DNA of 64,000 bases from Vibrio zhanjiangensis (GCF_030161235.1 NZ_BSPW01000005.1:1-64000); one strand, 5' to 3'. Positions 8,210-17,018 are shown, counted from the stretch's first letter. Program-made: numbers and translations. Notes: generated by a model from the letters alone, not told the origin.

Positions 8210-8731
8210 TCACCACATCAGATCATCTGGTACCACAAAATCAGCATATGGATCATCTTCTGCCGGGATATCAGATTCTGGCTCTTTTAATTCGATAATG
8301 GAGTCGCTATCGCGCTGTGAAATTTTGTTTGCCACCACACTAGGAATGACCGCATAACCTTCACCAAAGCGTGCAATAGCCAATATCCCTTTGATAAGTT
8401 GCTCACGCATTAGGCTATCGACATACAGAGACTTCACCAAGGTACCATCGGTAAAATTGTACTTAATGTCACCGCCACTAAGGTCAAGCTTATTCATTTC
8501 AATGAGCTGCTTTATTTGTGATTGGATTTCTTTGTTGAGGCGCTGCTCATTTTGTTCGGTACTGAGTGCCTTATCACGTTCTTGCTGCTGGCGCTTTTGC
8601 TCTTCAACAGCGGCTTTAACTTCACGGGCTTGAACGCGTGACTTTTTGGAACCTTTCTTCGCCTTTTTTAGTTTTTTTTCATTCACTAAACCGGCTTTCA
8701 ACATTTGTTCTTGCAGCGATAGCTTTGCCAT
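8210..8731 (-). CDS. yaiL: DUF2058 (YaiL-like) protein
   Basis: A 173-residue soluble protein of the DUF2058 family (E. coli YaiL, called a nucleoprotein/polynucleotide-associated enzyme in annotations). The start MAKLSLQEQMLKAGLV is characteristic. Residues 15-80 are a long Lys/Gln/Glu-rich helix, probably a coiled coil that can contact nucleic acid. It is followed by a small globular part (IKYNFTDGTLVKSLYV) and an acidic tail. A core gammaproteobacterial gene with its own promoter; function not established. Confidence 0.85.
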   Translation of the reverse strand: MAKLSLQEQMLKAGLVNEKKLKKAKKGSKKSRVQAREVKAAVEEQKRQQQERDKALSTEQNEQRLNKEIQSQIKQLIEMNKLDLSGGDIKYNFTDGTLVKSLYVDSLMREQLIKGILAIARFGEGYAVIPSVVANKISQRDSDSIIELKEPESDIPAEDDPYADFVVPDDLMW

Positions 8732-9098
8732 GGTGCTTCCAAATTTAATCGATAATGCACGCTATTTTATAGATACATGACGAGCAAATAAAGATGCTTT
8801 AGCTGATCAATTTTTGTTATTTTTTATCACTCTATATTGATTGGCGTTTTTCACTTGACATATTGAATGGTTGCTATGTTCTTTTTAAGCCAAACCTTCA
8901 GAGATTGATCTGGTAGTAAGGTTTACATAGCTAGGGATAGTGTCTTTAAATCGCTATCAGCAAGAATGTACAGTAATGATAAGTTGTAAGTGGTTTAGGT
9001 CAGACCAGTTCCAATAAGAATAATGTGAGTTTAGATATTGAATTTTGGGGGGACTCTGTAGCCTGAAATACGACATTTTTCACCATGGAGATAATCCT
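8732..9098. other. 367-base gap upstream of the effector pair
   Basis: This gap separates the divergent DUF2058 gene and the T3SS chaperone gene. It is AT-rich. The frame upstream of 9099 is open back to 9045 but has no ribosome binding site. No other gene or clear operator is visible. Confidence 0.4.
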
Positions 9099-9548
9099 AT
9101 GACCCCTGCAATTCACGCTTTGAGCTCACCGCCGGTTCTACAGCAAGAACTGGAAAGATTGATTAGTAATTTTTTGGTGAGCATAGGACTATCACCATCA
9201 ACACTTCGAGATCTACACGCCGAAAATACATTGGCTATTCAGATTCAAGGATTACCAGACGTTATGTTATCGCGGATGAATAGCGGCCTATGGTTTTGGA
9301 GTCAATTACCAGGATTGACCGATCACAAGCTGATGGATCATGCCGCCTCTGTTCTTGCTTTAATGATCTCGCCAATTGAAGGTATCGAAGGTGGTCAAGT
9401 CACTTTGGGTCTTGGTGAAAATGGGTACGAGCTAAAAGCTTTGGTCAATTCACAACTATTAGTGGAGGAAAATGGCTTAGAGATCGTTTTTCGAGGATTT
9501 GCAAACAAATTAGCCGTACTTCAACAAGCGCTTCAATTGGGAGACTAA
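9099..9548 (+). CDS. Type III secretion chaperone, InvB/Spa15 family
   Basis: A 149-residue protein that aligns by eye with InvB/Spa15 class IB chaperones. The GLWFWSQLPG segment (about residues 66-75) matches the WIWAQL-type strand. MISPIEGIEGGQVTLGLGENGYELKALV (about 92-119) matches the long strand-turn-strand with GGQ and LKALV. Such chaperones bind the N-terminal parts of effectors in the cytosol and bring them to the injectisome. GGAG eight bases before 9099 selects this start. It lies three bases upstream of an OspB-like effector. OspB is a known Spa15 client in Shigella, so the pairing makes sense. Confidence 0.75.
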   Translation: MTPAIHALSSPPVLQQELERLISNFLVSIGLSPSTLRDLHAENTLAIQIQGLPDVMLSRMNSGLWFWSQLPGLTDHKLMDHAASVLALMISPIEGIEGGQVTLGLGENGYELKALVNSQLLVEENGLEIVFRGFANKLAVLQQALQLGD

Positions 9549-9551
9549 GTT

Positions 9552-10538
9552 ATGACTGGAATTCAATCTAATCATGGTGTTGCAGCTTCTTCAACAGTTT
9601 CTACCAGCCACTCATCAGCAATACAGCATGGTGAAGTAACAGGAGTAACAACGAGTAACCTCAGCATGTCACCCTCTCAGGCTAAGCAAGGGTTTATCTA
9701 TGCTCCATTTGCTGCGGAAGATATCATTATTCAAAGTTTGGGGAAAAATTTGTCGAGAGCGAATCAGGGCAAAGATCTTTACCCAGTAATCAGTCGTAAC
9801 AATGGGGAAAAAGTGCTGCTCGAACAGTATAGGAACGAAAGAATTCATCACCTATCAAAATTGGCCAAATTTGATGGTGAAATAAATAATATCATGCAAC
9901 AAACGGGTGCAACGCGTGAGCAAATAAGGCAACAAATGGGGCCAACAGAATTTGACAAATTGGTCAATGCCAATCTCCAAATAAAGCAGCAAATTGATGT
10001 ACTTAAGCGACTCGATATACAGAGTAATGAAGGTCAAGGGCAATTATCTAAATTGCAAGCTAATAAAGATAAGCTGTATATTATTGGCCATGGTGGGGCT
10101 GGGATGAATATTCTTGCGGCTGATCAAGCGTGTGCTAAAGGTATGGTAACTGCTGGCGATCTTGCTAAACAGCTAAGCGAAGGGGGACTATCAAAATCGT
10201 TCAGCGATATTCGTGTTACAGCTTGCTATAGCGCTGATACCACATCCCCTAAATCTTTTCACGATAAAGATCTTCAACGAGCAGCGCAGCCCGTCACTCA
10301 AAGAACAGGATTTTTAGGGCTGTTTGGGTCCAAAGAAGTGATTGCTGAGCCCTTTGCTCAAACTCTGAGTAATAAGCTGAAAAGCGAAGGTTTTGAGCAG
10401 CCTGATGTAACTGGTTATCATGGGGCAGGAGTTTCTTACTCACGTGAGCATCATCATCGCCGAATTCCCGAATCTCAAGCGCAAGATGTTCGTTCCTCGA
10501 CTGTAAAGCAACACTTCCATCCAAACCGACTCGCCTAA
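9552..10538 (+). CDS. OspB/VPA1380-like cysteine protease, putative T3SS effector
   Basis: A 328-residue protein without a Sec signal. Residues 1-50 are Ser/Thr/Gln-rich and disordered, as expected for a type III secretion signal and chaperone-binding region. The C-terminal half has the CPD-like catalytic pair: His180 in YIIGHGGAGMN and Cys225 in RVTACYSAD. The spacing is close to that of Shigella OspB and of the MARTX cysteine protease domain. V. parahaemolyticus VPA1380 and OspB are the characterised relatives; they need host inositol hexakisphosphate for activity. It directly follows its chaperone (GGGAG upstream). No T3SS apparatus genes are in this window, so this is an orphan effector locus. 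Confidence 0.75.
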   Translation: MTGIQSNHGVAASSTVSTSHSSAIQHGEVTGVTTSNLSMSPSQAKQGFIYAPFAAEDIIIQSLGKNLSRANQGKDLYPVISRNNGEKVLLEQYRNERIHHLSKLAKFDGEINNIMQQTGATREQIRQQMGPTEFDKLVNANLQIKQQIDVLKRLDIQSNEGQGQLSKLQANKDKLYIIGHGGAGMNILAADQACAKGMVTAGDLAKQLSEGGLSKSFSDIRVTACYSADTTSPKSFHDKDLQRAAQPVTQRTGFLGLFGSKEVIAEPFAQTLSNKLKSEGFEQPDVTGYHGAGVSYSREHHHRRIPESQAQDVRSSTVKQHFHPNRLA

Positions 10539-10579
10539 ATATAATCCCGTTTTGGCTAAGTCGATCACGTCAGGCCGCT

Positions 10580-10603
10580 ATTGCCCAATATTGATTGGGC
10601 AAT
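10580..10603 (+). terminator. Hairpin after the effector gene
   Basis: ATTGCCCAAT-ATTG-ATTGGGCAAT forms a perfect ten-base stem with a four-base loop, 41 bases past the effector stop. The following bases (ACTGTTT) are a poor U-tract. Probably the end of the chaperone-effector transcript. Confidence 0.55.
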
Positions 10604-10908
10604 ACTGTTTACGCCTGATACTCCTGTTTTATCACGTTCAGATTGTCTAAACGAGCCTTGAAGCGGCAGGAATGCTAAATACTGACTTTTAGAATGCATA
10701 ATGTGCTGAAAAAAGCGTCAGTTCACAGGATCATTGCCCAAAATGTAGTAGTCTAAATATTGAACATTTTACCAAAGGTAAAGAGTCGGCTTTTTAGTAT
10801 TTATACTTCTTGGTTTTGCGGTGTTTTTATTAACACGGGTATTGATGTTGCGATTGTGGGCATTTTTGTAAACGTTTGGGCTAGCTGACATTATTGGAGG
10901 GGTTTCCA
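10604..10908. other. 305-base gap before the flavin reductase gene
   Basis: No supported gene. It contains AT-rich sequence and must hold the promoter of the FMN reductase gene. I see nothing else in it. Confidence 0.4.
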
Positions 10909-11424
10909 ATGAAGATAGCAGTAGTTTTAGGTACGTCGAAAACGGATGGCAGTACGAGAGATTTGATCAGTCAGTTTGTTGATCAAACCCAAGCTAAGGT
11001 ATTTGACTTACTGGATTATAAGCTTTCCTATTATGACAGCTTCCATGAAAATCGTAACGACGACTTTATCCCATTGATCCGTATGTTAAACCGTTACGAT
11101 CACATCGTATTTGCTTCCCCTGTATATTGGTATGCTATGTCTGCTCAGCTTAAAGTTTTTTTCGATCGCTTGTCAGATTTATTGACAATAGAACAGTCAC
11201 TTGGCCGAAAGCTAGAAGGAAAAGAGATTTCAGTACTGGCGACTGGTTATGAGCAAGAGTTACCGGAATGCTTTATTGAACCCTTTAAGCTGACCGCCGA
11301 TTATATGAACTTGGTATTTCGTGGTTTTGGTTACCTTCCCGTCGATGAAGATGAGGACCTAGCTCGGGCGCATGCTATTGCACAATGGTTTAGCGAGAGC
11401 ATATGCCGCGAGCCTGTCAATTGA
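10909..11424 (+). CDS. NADPH-dependent FMN reductase-like flavodoxin-fold protein
   Basis: A 171-residue flavodoxin-fold protein. IAVVLGTSKTDGSTRDLI (residues 3-20) is the FMN phosphate loop, and FASPVYWYAMSAQLKVFFDRL (about 69-89) is the isoalloxazine loop region typical of the NADPH-dependent FMN reductase and NAD(P)H quinone reductase families. The strong GGAGGGG before 10909 fixes the start rather than the upstream ATG at 10894. It probably reduces flavin, quinone or an unidentified electrophile in the cytoplasm. Confidence 0.85.
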   Translation: MKIAVVLGTSKTDGSTRDLISQFVDQTQAKVFDLLDYKLSYYDSFHENRNDDFIPLIRMLNRYDHIVFASPVYWYAMSAQLKVFFDRLSDLLTIEQSLGRKLEGKEISVLATGYEQELPECFIEPFKLTADYMNLVFRGFGYLPVDEDEDLARAHAIAQWFSESICREPVN

Positions 11425-11556
11425 TAACATCTACACAAAGCGCCGTTGAATGCTACTCGCTTTAATAAAGCCCATAGATATATGATAATCTATTGAATTA
11501 TATGAATTAATAATTCATCATGACCCAATGTTCGTTAGATTCAACAAGAGTAAGTA

Positions 11557-12021
11557 ATGATACCAATTCGCCAATATAACCCTGAAGATACACAGGCGCT
11601 GTGGGAGGTTTTTTTCCTCACTGTTCGTAATATTAATCGAGCACATTACTCTCAGCAGCAAGTTGAGGCATGGGCTCCTGATGATTGGGACATGAAAAAA
11701 TGGCATGAAACAATGTCGCGAATCAAACCCTATATTGCAGAAATTAATGGGCAGGTTGCAGGCTATGCGGATCTGCAAGACTCTGGGTTGATTGACCATT
11801 TCTTTTGCCATCATGAGTGTCAAGGGCAAGGTGTTGGGCGTGCACTGATGGAGCATGTCAAACAACAAGCTCAGCGTCGGGGTATTTCAAGACTTTATTC
11901 TGAAGTTAGCATTACAGCCCGTCCTTTTTATGAGCGTATGGGGTTTAAAGTTGTACGTGAACAACAAGTTGAAATGCGAGGACAGTTTCTGACCAACTTT
12001 GTTATGGAGCAATATTTATAA
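11557..12021 (+). CDS. GNAT-family N-acetyltransferase
   Basis: A 154-residue protein of the GNAT group that resembles YafP/YjaB acetyltransferases. Its start IPIRQYNPEDTQALWEVFFLTV is typical. Motif A is IDHFFCHHECQGQGVGRALMEHV (about residues 79-101, QGQGVG), and FYERMGFKVVREQ is motif B. It lies 30 bases upstream of the nucleotidyltransferase gene and may be cotranscribed with it. Substrate unknown. Confidence 0.87.
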   Translation: MIPIRQYNPEDTQALWEVFFLTVRNINRAHYSQQQVEAWAPDDWDMKKWHETMSRIKPYIAEINGQVAGYADLQDSGLIDHFFCHHECQGQGVGRALMEHVKQQAQRRGISRLYSEVSITARPFYERMGFKVVREQQVEMRGQFLTNFVMEQYL

Positions 12022-12050
12022 TTAGTTTGTCACTAAAATGGAGGAATAGT

Positions 12051-12839
12051 ATGTCTGATGAGTGGATTAACGGTTTGGATAGCAAAGGTTTTATCATTAA
12101 TCCTTGTTCATTGGACTACCTTCAGCCGGAGTTTAAGCCATATCTAGAAAATACCATTCAAACTCTTGAAGCCACATTTGGCAACCAGTTACACAGCGTA
12201 TACTTATATGGCAGCGTCGCGAGAGGAAACGCGCAAGAGTATGTGTCTGATTTAGACATTTCACTAGTATTCAGGTATCCGTTGGAGCCAAAAATTGTCG
12301 ATGAATTATTCTCGATTAAGACGCAGTTGGAAGCTCAAGCGCCAAAGCTATCTAAGATAGATTTCGATCCAGGTTACTTGGAGCAAGTTCTCAGTCCAGA
12401 TGAAGTCTATCGGTGGCACTTTTGGCTAAAGCATTGTTGTTGCTGCGTATGGGGAAGAGACTTATCTCAACAGTTTGCGCGCCAAAAACCAAGCATAAAT
12501 ATTGCTCTAGCACTGAATAATGATCTTGATATCTTTATGACAGAGCAGCGATCAAAGCTGGAACACGACAGTCAAAATAGCATTGGGAAAATGCTAGCCA
12601 AAAAGATTTTGCGTAGTGCTTATACACTCTATGCACACCAAGATAACAGTTGGCATACGGAATTAAGTCGATGTGCTGATGTTGCACGATACTACTACCC
12701 AAATGACACTGAGTATATAGATATAGCGATACGAATCATAAACTCCGGCACAGCAACCACCAATGAAATTGACATTCTTGTTAATGATTGGGGCAACAAG
12801 CTGACTGAGCAAATCGCATTATTGAATAGCCAATTATAG
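12051..12839 (+). CDS. Nucleotidyltransferase (aminoglycoside adenylyltransferase-like)
   Basis: A 262-residue protein of the polymerase-beta nucleotidyltransferase superfamily. The active site GSVARGNAQEYVSDLDISL (about residues 52-70) has the GSxxRG and DxD elements that bind metal and NTP. The remaining helical domain resembles that of AadA-type adenylyltransferases. It might modify an aminoglycoside or another small molecule, but no drug specificity can be assigned. GGAGGA before 12051 fixes the start. Confidence 0.75.
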   Translation: MSDEWINGLDSKGFIINPCSLDYLQPEFKPYLENTIQTLEATFGNQLHSVYLYGSVARGNAQEYVSDLDISLVFRYPLEPKIVDELFSIKTQLEAQAPKLSKIDFDPGYLEQVLSPDEVYRWHFWLKHCCCCVWGRDLSQQFARQKPSINIALALNNDLDIFMTEQRSKLEHDSQNSIGKMLAKKILRSAYTLYAHQDNSWHTELSRCADVARYYYPNDTEYIDIAIRIINSGTATTNEIDILVNDWGNKLTEQIALLNSQL

Positions 12840-12860
12840 AACAAGTACAGAAGAGTTGGT

Positions 12861-12878
12861 TGTAAAGAAAATGTTACA
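12861..12878 (+). promoter_or_regulatory. TyrR box 1
   Basis: TGTAAA-GAAAAT-GTTACA matches the TyrR consensus TGTAAA-N6-TTTACA at 11 of 12 defined positions. It lies about 200 bases upstream of hppD. TyrR senses aromatic amino acids and controls tyrosine metabolism in gammaproteobacteria. Confidence 0.7.
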
Positions 12879-12932
12879 TAATTGGTCTGCATTTTCCTCT
12901 TCTTCATGAAGTTTTTTGACAAAACCACGCCA

Positions 12933-12950
12933 TGTTACGTTTTGTTTACA
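12933..12950 (+). promoter_or_regulatory. TyrR box 2
   Basis: TGTTAC-GTTTTG-TTTACA matches the TyrR consensus at 10 of 12 positions and is 72 bases downstream of box 1. Two boxes in one promoter region fit cooperative binding of TyrR dimers in front of the tyrosine-degradation operon. Confidence 0.6.
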
Positions 12951-13039
12951 AAAATCACGTTTTTTCCAGACTTGGTCATTTGATTACAGTTTATTCCCTT
13001 AACGTCAAAGTTAGTACAAGTTATTAGGAAGGGACATCA

Positions 13040-13078
13040 ATGAATCACAGAGGAAAAAGCAATGACTCAAGAATATAA
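13040..13078 (+). CDS. Possible 12-residue leader peptide overlapping the hppD start
   Basis: An ATG preceded by AGGAAGGGA opens a 12-codon frame that runs across the hppD start codon (13062) and ends with TAA at 13076-13078. The mature gene has its own GAGG site inside this frame. Translation of the leader could influence initiation at hppD. It has no aromatic residue, so it is not a classic attenuation leader. Speculative. Confidence 0.3.
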   Translation: MNHRGKSNDSRI

Positions 13079-14135
13079 CCCACTCGGAACCGATGGATTT
13101 GAATTTGTCGAATACACAGCCGCGACAGAAGAGGGGATTGGTCAACTGAAAGCCTTGTTTGTTTCTTTGGGGTTTGCAGAAATTGCTAAGCATCGCTCAA
13201 AAGAAGCATGGTTATATCGTCAGGGTGACATCAGTTTCATCATTAACGCTCAGCCTCACAGTCAAGCTGAAGAGTTTGCCAAAGTTCATGGCCCGTCAGT
13301 CTGTGGTATGGCATTTCGTGTCAAAGATGCTGCAGTTGCACTCAACCACGCGCTTGAAAATGGGGCAGAAGAGTATAAGACGGAAATTGGTCCAATGGAA
13401 CTGAGCATTCCAGCCGTTTATGGCATCGGTCAAAGTTTACTGTATTTTGTTGATCGCTACGGTAAGAAGAGTATTTATGACGTTGATTTCAATTTCTATG
13501 ATGATGCCGATGAGAGATTGAAAAAAGCAGATGTAGGCATGTTTGAAATTGACCACCTCACACACAATGTCAAACAAGGCAATATGGACACTTGGGCAGG
13601 TTTTTATGAGCGCATCGGTAACTTCCGTGAAATTCGCTACTTTGATATTGAAGGTAAACTGACAGGTTTGGTCAGCCGCGCAATGACAGCACCTTGCGGT
13701 AAAATTCGTATTCCGATCAATGAATCTTCTGACGACAAATCACAAATTGAAGAGTTCATTCGCGAATACAATGGTGAAGGTATTCAGCATATCGCAATGT
13801 CGACAAATGATATCTACCAGACTGTGCAAACGTTACGTGACCGAGGCATGGAGTTTATGCCAACGCCTGACACATATTATGAGAAAGTAAACTCTCGAGT
13901 TGAAGGTCACACGGAAGATGTTGATAGGTTAAAGGAACTGCAAATCCTCATTGACGGAGCGCCCTTAAAAGATGGTATCTTGCTGCAAATTTTTACTCAA
14001 ACAGTGATTGGCCCTGTTTTCTTTGAAATCATTCAGCGCAAAGGAAATGAAGGATTTGGTGAAGGTAACTTTAAGGCCTTATTTGAGTCGATTGAAGAAG
14101 ATCAAATTCGCCGAGGAGTATTGAGCGATGCATAA
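13062..14135 (+). CDS. hppD: 4-hydroxyphenylpyruvate dioxygenase
   Basis: Fe(II) enzyme that converts 4-hydroxyphenylpyruvate and O2 to homogentisate and CO2, the second step of tyrosine breakdown. The 357 residues form two VOC-like halves. The three iron ligands are visible in their usual settings: His in FEIDHLTHNV (about residue 163), His in GIQHIAMST (about 242) and Glu in FFEIIQRKG (about 324). The C-terminal GFGEGNFKALFESIE is also typical. GAGG nine bases upstream supports the ATG at 13062. First gene of the operon, behind two TyrR boxes; overlaps hmgA by 8 bases. Confidence 0.96.
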   Translation: MTQEYNPLGTDGFEFVEYTAATEEGIGQLKALFVSLGFAEIAKHRSKEAWLYRQGDISFIINAQPHSQAEEFAKVHGPSVCGMAFRVKDAAVALNHALENGAEEYKTEIGPMELSIPAVYGIGQSLLYFVDRYGKKSIYDVDFNFYDDADERLKKADVGMFEIDHLTHNVKQGNMDTWAGFYERIGNFREIRYFDIEGKLTGLVSRAMTAPCGKIRIPINESSDDKSQIEEFIREYNGEGIQHIAMSTNDIYQTVQTLRDRGMEFMPTPDTYYEKVNSRVEGHTEDVDRLKELQILIDGAPLKDGILLQIFTQTVIGPVFFEIIQRKGNEGFGEGNFKALFESIEEDQIRRGVLSDA

Positions 14136-15267
14136 GTGGATGACATTCCCTCACCGGGAGGGAGTGTGCTCCAAGCAGGCGCACGCAGACTTTCCGGAAG
14201 AGGCAATTTTCGAGCGTGAAACAGGCCGAAGTGGTTTCTTCGGCCCTGCCTCACATTTTCATCATCAACACGCCCCTACGGGTTGGATTGAATGGGAGGG
14301 CGATCTGCGGCCTAGAGCTTTCAATTTCAACTTAGTTGAAAAAGCAGCGCAGATTTCTCCGTGGGCAGTACCTGATCTCCTATTTAATAACGATTGTAAG
14401 ATTCGTACTTGGCGCCTTGATGAAAAAATGGATTTTTTGGTGCGTAATGCCGATGGCGACGAACTATTGTTTATACATCAAGGTCAAGCGAATTTGTACA
14501 GTGACTATGGTCACCTAGAAGTGAGTGAAGGGGATTATGTTGTTATTCCACGCTCAACGAATTGGCGTATCGAACCTCTAGAACCTATGTTCATTTTAAT
14601 GATTGAAAATACCGATTCAGCCTACTCGCTGCCCGATAAAGGTATGGTAGGAAATCATGCGGTTTTCGATCCGGCGGTCTTGGAGGTACCCTCAATCAAC
14701 CAGAGGTTCAAAGATCAGTATTCAGAGCAGCAAACTCAAGTCCAAGTCAAAAGGCATGGTCAGGTGAGTGTGATTACTTATCCTTTCAACCCCCTTGATG
14801 CTGTTGGTTGGCACGGTGATTTGGCCGTCGTGAAGCTTAACTGGCGTGATATCAGGCCCTTAATGTCACATCGATATCATTTGCCACCTTCTGCTCATAC
14901 AACATTTGTTGGTGCAGGTTTTGTTGTTTGTACTTTTGTGCCGAGGCCAATTGAAAGCGATCCTGGGGCGCTTAAGGTACCGTTTTATCATAACAATGAT
15001 GATTATGACGAAGTGCTTTTCTATCACGCCGGTGATTTTTTCAGTCGAGATAATATCGAAGCTGGGATGGTGACTTTTCACCCAGCGGGTTTCACGCATG
15101 GCCCACATCCGAAAGCATTTAAGGCAGGACGAGAGTACAAAAAGAAATTTACTGATGAAGTTGCGGTAATGATTGACACTCGCCATGCGCTTAGTTTTAG
15201 TGATGAAGCACAATTGGTTGAAAATCAGGAATACGTTTACAGCTGGAAATCACATCCAGAGAAATAA
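14128..15267 (+). CDS. hmgA: Homogentisate 1,2-dioxygenase
   Basis: Iron dioxygenase that opens the aromatic ring of homogentisate to give maleylacetoacetate. It is 379 residues, the shorter bacterial form of the family. The cupin core contains DGDELLFIHQG (about residues 110-120) and YDEVLFYHAGDFFS (about 294-307), and the iron site TFHPAGFTHGPHPK (about 314-327) is intact. An intact hmgA suggests that this strain would not accumulate pyomelanin unless the pathway is overloaded. The gene begins inside the end of hppD and is followed 14 bases later by fahA. Confidence 0.95.
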   Translation: MHKWMTFPHREGVCSKQAHADFPEEAIFERETGRSGFFGPASHFHHQHAPTGWIEWEGDLRPRAFNFNLVEKAAQISPWAVPDLLFNNDCKIRTWRLDEKMDFLVRNADGDELLFIHQGQANLYSDYGHLEVSEGDYVVIPRSTNWRIEPLEPMFILMIENTDSAYSLPDKGMVGNHAVFDPAVLEVPSINQRFKDQYSEQQTQVQVKRHGQVSVITYPFNPLDAVGWHGDLAVVKLNWRDIRPLMSHRYHLPPSAHTTFVGAGFVVCTFVPRPIESDPGALKVPFYHNNDDYDEVLFYHAGDFFSRDNIEAGMVTFHPAGFTHGPHPKAFKAGREYKKKFTDEVAVMIDTRHALSFSDEAQLVENQEYVYSWKSHPEK

Positions 15268-15281
15268 TTAAGGGAATCATA

Positions 15282-16292
15282 ATGAAGTTAGCCACCCTAA
15301 AAAATGGAGCCCGTGACGGTCAGCTTGTGGTTGTAAGTCGAGACCTTAGCGTGTGTTCGGCAGTCAAAGATATTGCACCAACGCTCCAATTTGCTCTTGA
15401 TCATTGGGATAAGGTAGAGTCCCAGCTTAATGAAGTTTATCTTGCCTTAAATGAAGGACGCGTGCTTGATGCTATGCCGTTTGAGCAAGATGCATGTGAA
15501 TCGCCTTTGCCACGAGCCTATCAATGGGCCGATGGCAGTGCTTATGTAAATCACGTCGAATTAGTGCGTAAGGCTCGTGGTGCTGAAATGCCACCTAGTT
15601 TTTGGACAGATGCCTTGATGTACCAAGGAGGCTCTGATGCATTTATTGGCCCACGCGATGACATTCCTGTTGGAAGTGAAGAGTGGGGAATCGATTTTGA
15701 AGGTGAAGTTGCTGTGATCACTGACGATGTACCTATGGGTGCAAGCCTTAAGCAAGCGGCTAATTCGATTCGCCTTGTTATGTTAGTGAATGATGTGTCG
15801 CTGCGAGGCTTAATTCCTAACGAGCTTGCTAAAGGATTTGGTTTTTTTCAATCGAAACCTTCTTCGGTATTCTCGCCTGTTGCCGTTACACCTGATGAGC
15901 TAGGTGATGCGTGGGATGGTGGCAAAGTTTGCTTACCTTTACTCTCTTACTACAACGGAGAAGCTTTTGGTTGCCCGAATGCGGGTGTCGATATGACGTT
16001 TGAATTTCCTCAGTTAGTAGCGCACGCTGCTATGACTAGGCCTTTATCCGCTGGGGCAATCATTGGGTCTGGTACGGTATCCAACAAACAAGGTACAGAG
16101 TATGGCACTTCAATAAAAGAAGGTGGGGTGGGATACTCATGCATTGCAGAAGTACGAATGATTGAAACCATTCGAGATGGCAAACCGGCTACGCAATTTA
16201 TGCAGTTTGGCGACACCATAAAGATTGAAATGAGGGACAAAGCAGGTGATTCAATTTTTGGCTCGATAGAGCAAAAAGTGGTGAAATACTGA
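15282..16292 (+). CDS. fahA: Fumarylacetoacetase (FAH family)
   Basis: Hydrolyses fumarylacetoacetate to fumarate and acetoacetate, the last step of the homogentisate path. The 336-residue protein has the FAH metal-binding face: FIGPRDDIPVGSEEWGIDFEGEVAVI (about residues 125-150) supplies the E-x-E/D ligands, and SAGAIIGSGTVSN (about 257-269) is the conserved C-terminal loop. AGGGAA precedes the ATG. Its TGA stop shares one base with the maiA start codon. Confidence 0.93.
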   Translation: MKLATLKNGARDGQLVVVSRDLSVCSAVKDIAPTLQFALDHWDKVESQLNEVYLALNEGRVLDAMPFEQDACESPLPRAYQWADGSAYVNHVELVRKARGAEMPPSFWTDALMYQGGSDAFIGPRDDIPVGSEEWGIDFEGEVAVITDDVPMGASLKQAANSIRLVMLVNDVSLRGLIPNELAKGFGFFQSKPSSVFSPVAVTPDELGDAWDGGKVCLPLLSYYNGEAFGCPNAGVDMTFEFPQLVAHAAMTRPLSAGAIIGSGTVSNKQGTEYGTSIKEGGVGYSCIAEVRMIETIRDGKPATQFMQFGDTIKIEMRDKAGDSIFGSIEQKVVKY

Positions 16293-16945
16293 TGTCCAAT
16301 ATCACTCTTTATGGTTATTGGCGTTCATCGGCAGCGTATCGAGTAAGGATTGCATTAAATCTCAAAGGACTTGAGTATCAACAAAAATCCGTACACTTGG
16401 TCAAAAATGGTGGTGAGCAGCATGCAAGTGATTTCAAGTCTCTGAATCCAAGTCAGCTTGTACCAGTCTTGGTTGATGGTGACATGCAGCTGAATCAATC
16501 GTTGGCTATCGCGGACTATCTTGATGAGGCCTATCCAACCGTACTATTGACACCGCTCGATAGGCAGAGACGTTACCTCGTTAAAGCCTTAGCTCAGGAT
16601 ATTGCAGTAGATATTCATCCGCTTAATAACCTAAGAGTTTTGCAATATTTGACGGGTGAGCTCTCTGTTGAAGAGTCAGACAAATCAAATTGGTACAGGC
16701 ATTGGATTACTCTAGGTTTTGAGGCATTAGAACAAAAGCTGGCTCGAACAAAAGGCATATATTGTGTGGGTAATGAAGTCAGCTTGGTTGATGTTTGTCT
16801 CGTACCGCAAGTTTATAACGCCGAACGCTTTAATGTTGATCTAAGCCGCTTTCCTGTAATACGAGAACTTACGGCTTCATTGAGGGAGCTTCCCGCTTTT
16901 ATTGATGCGGCGCCAGAAAACCAACCGGACGCCGTTCTGAGCTAA
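16292..16945 (+). CDS. maiA: Maleylacetoacetate isomerase (zeta-class GST)
   Basis: Glutathione-dependent isomerase that turns maleylacetoacetate into fumarylacetoacetate. The 217 residues begin with a thioredoxin-like domain containing the zeta-class active-site motif SSAAYRVRIAL (residues 12-22), and NPSQLVPVLVDG supplies the cis-proline. The C-terminal helical GST domain follows. Overlaps fahA by one base (TGATG); this is the last gene of the operon. Confidence 0.95.
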   Translation: MSNITLYGYWRSSAAYRVRIALNLKGLEYQQKSVHLVKNGGEQHASDFKSLNPSQLVPVLVDGDMQLNQSLAIADYLDEAYPTVLLTPLDRQRRYLVKALAQDIAVDIHPLNNLRVLQYLTGELSVEESDKSNWYRHWITLGFEALEQKLARTKGIYCVGNEVSLVDVCLVPQVYNAERFNVDLSRFPVIRELTASLRELPAFIDAAPENQPDAVLS

Positions 16946-17018
16946 GTGGACTAGCTTTTATTGCTCTTGTATCCAAAAGCAACCCATATTGCACTGTTGC
17001 CGCACCATGGGTTGTTCA

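Noticed and set aside
12916..12944. TTGACA as -35 element of an hppD promoter
   Set aside because: No -10 hexamer is found at 16-18 base spacing; the TTGACA is listed nowhere as a promoter.
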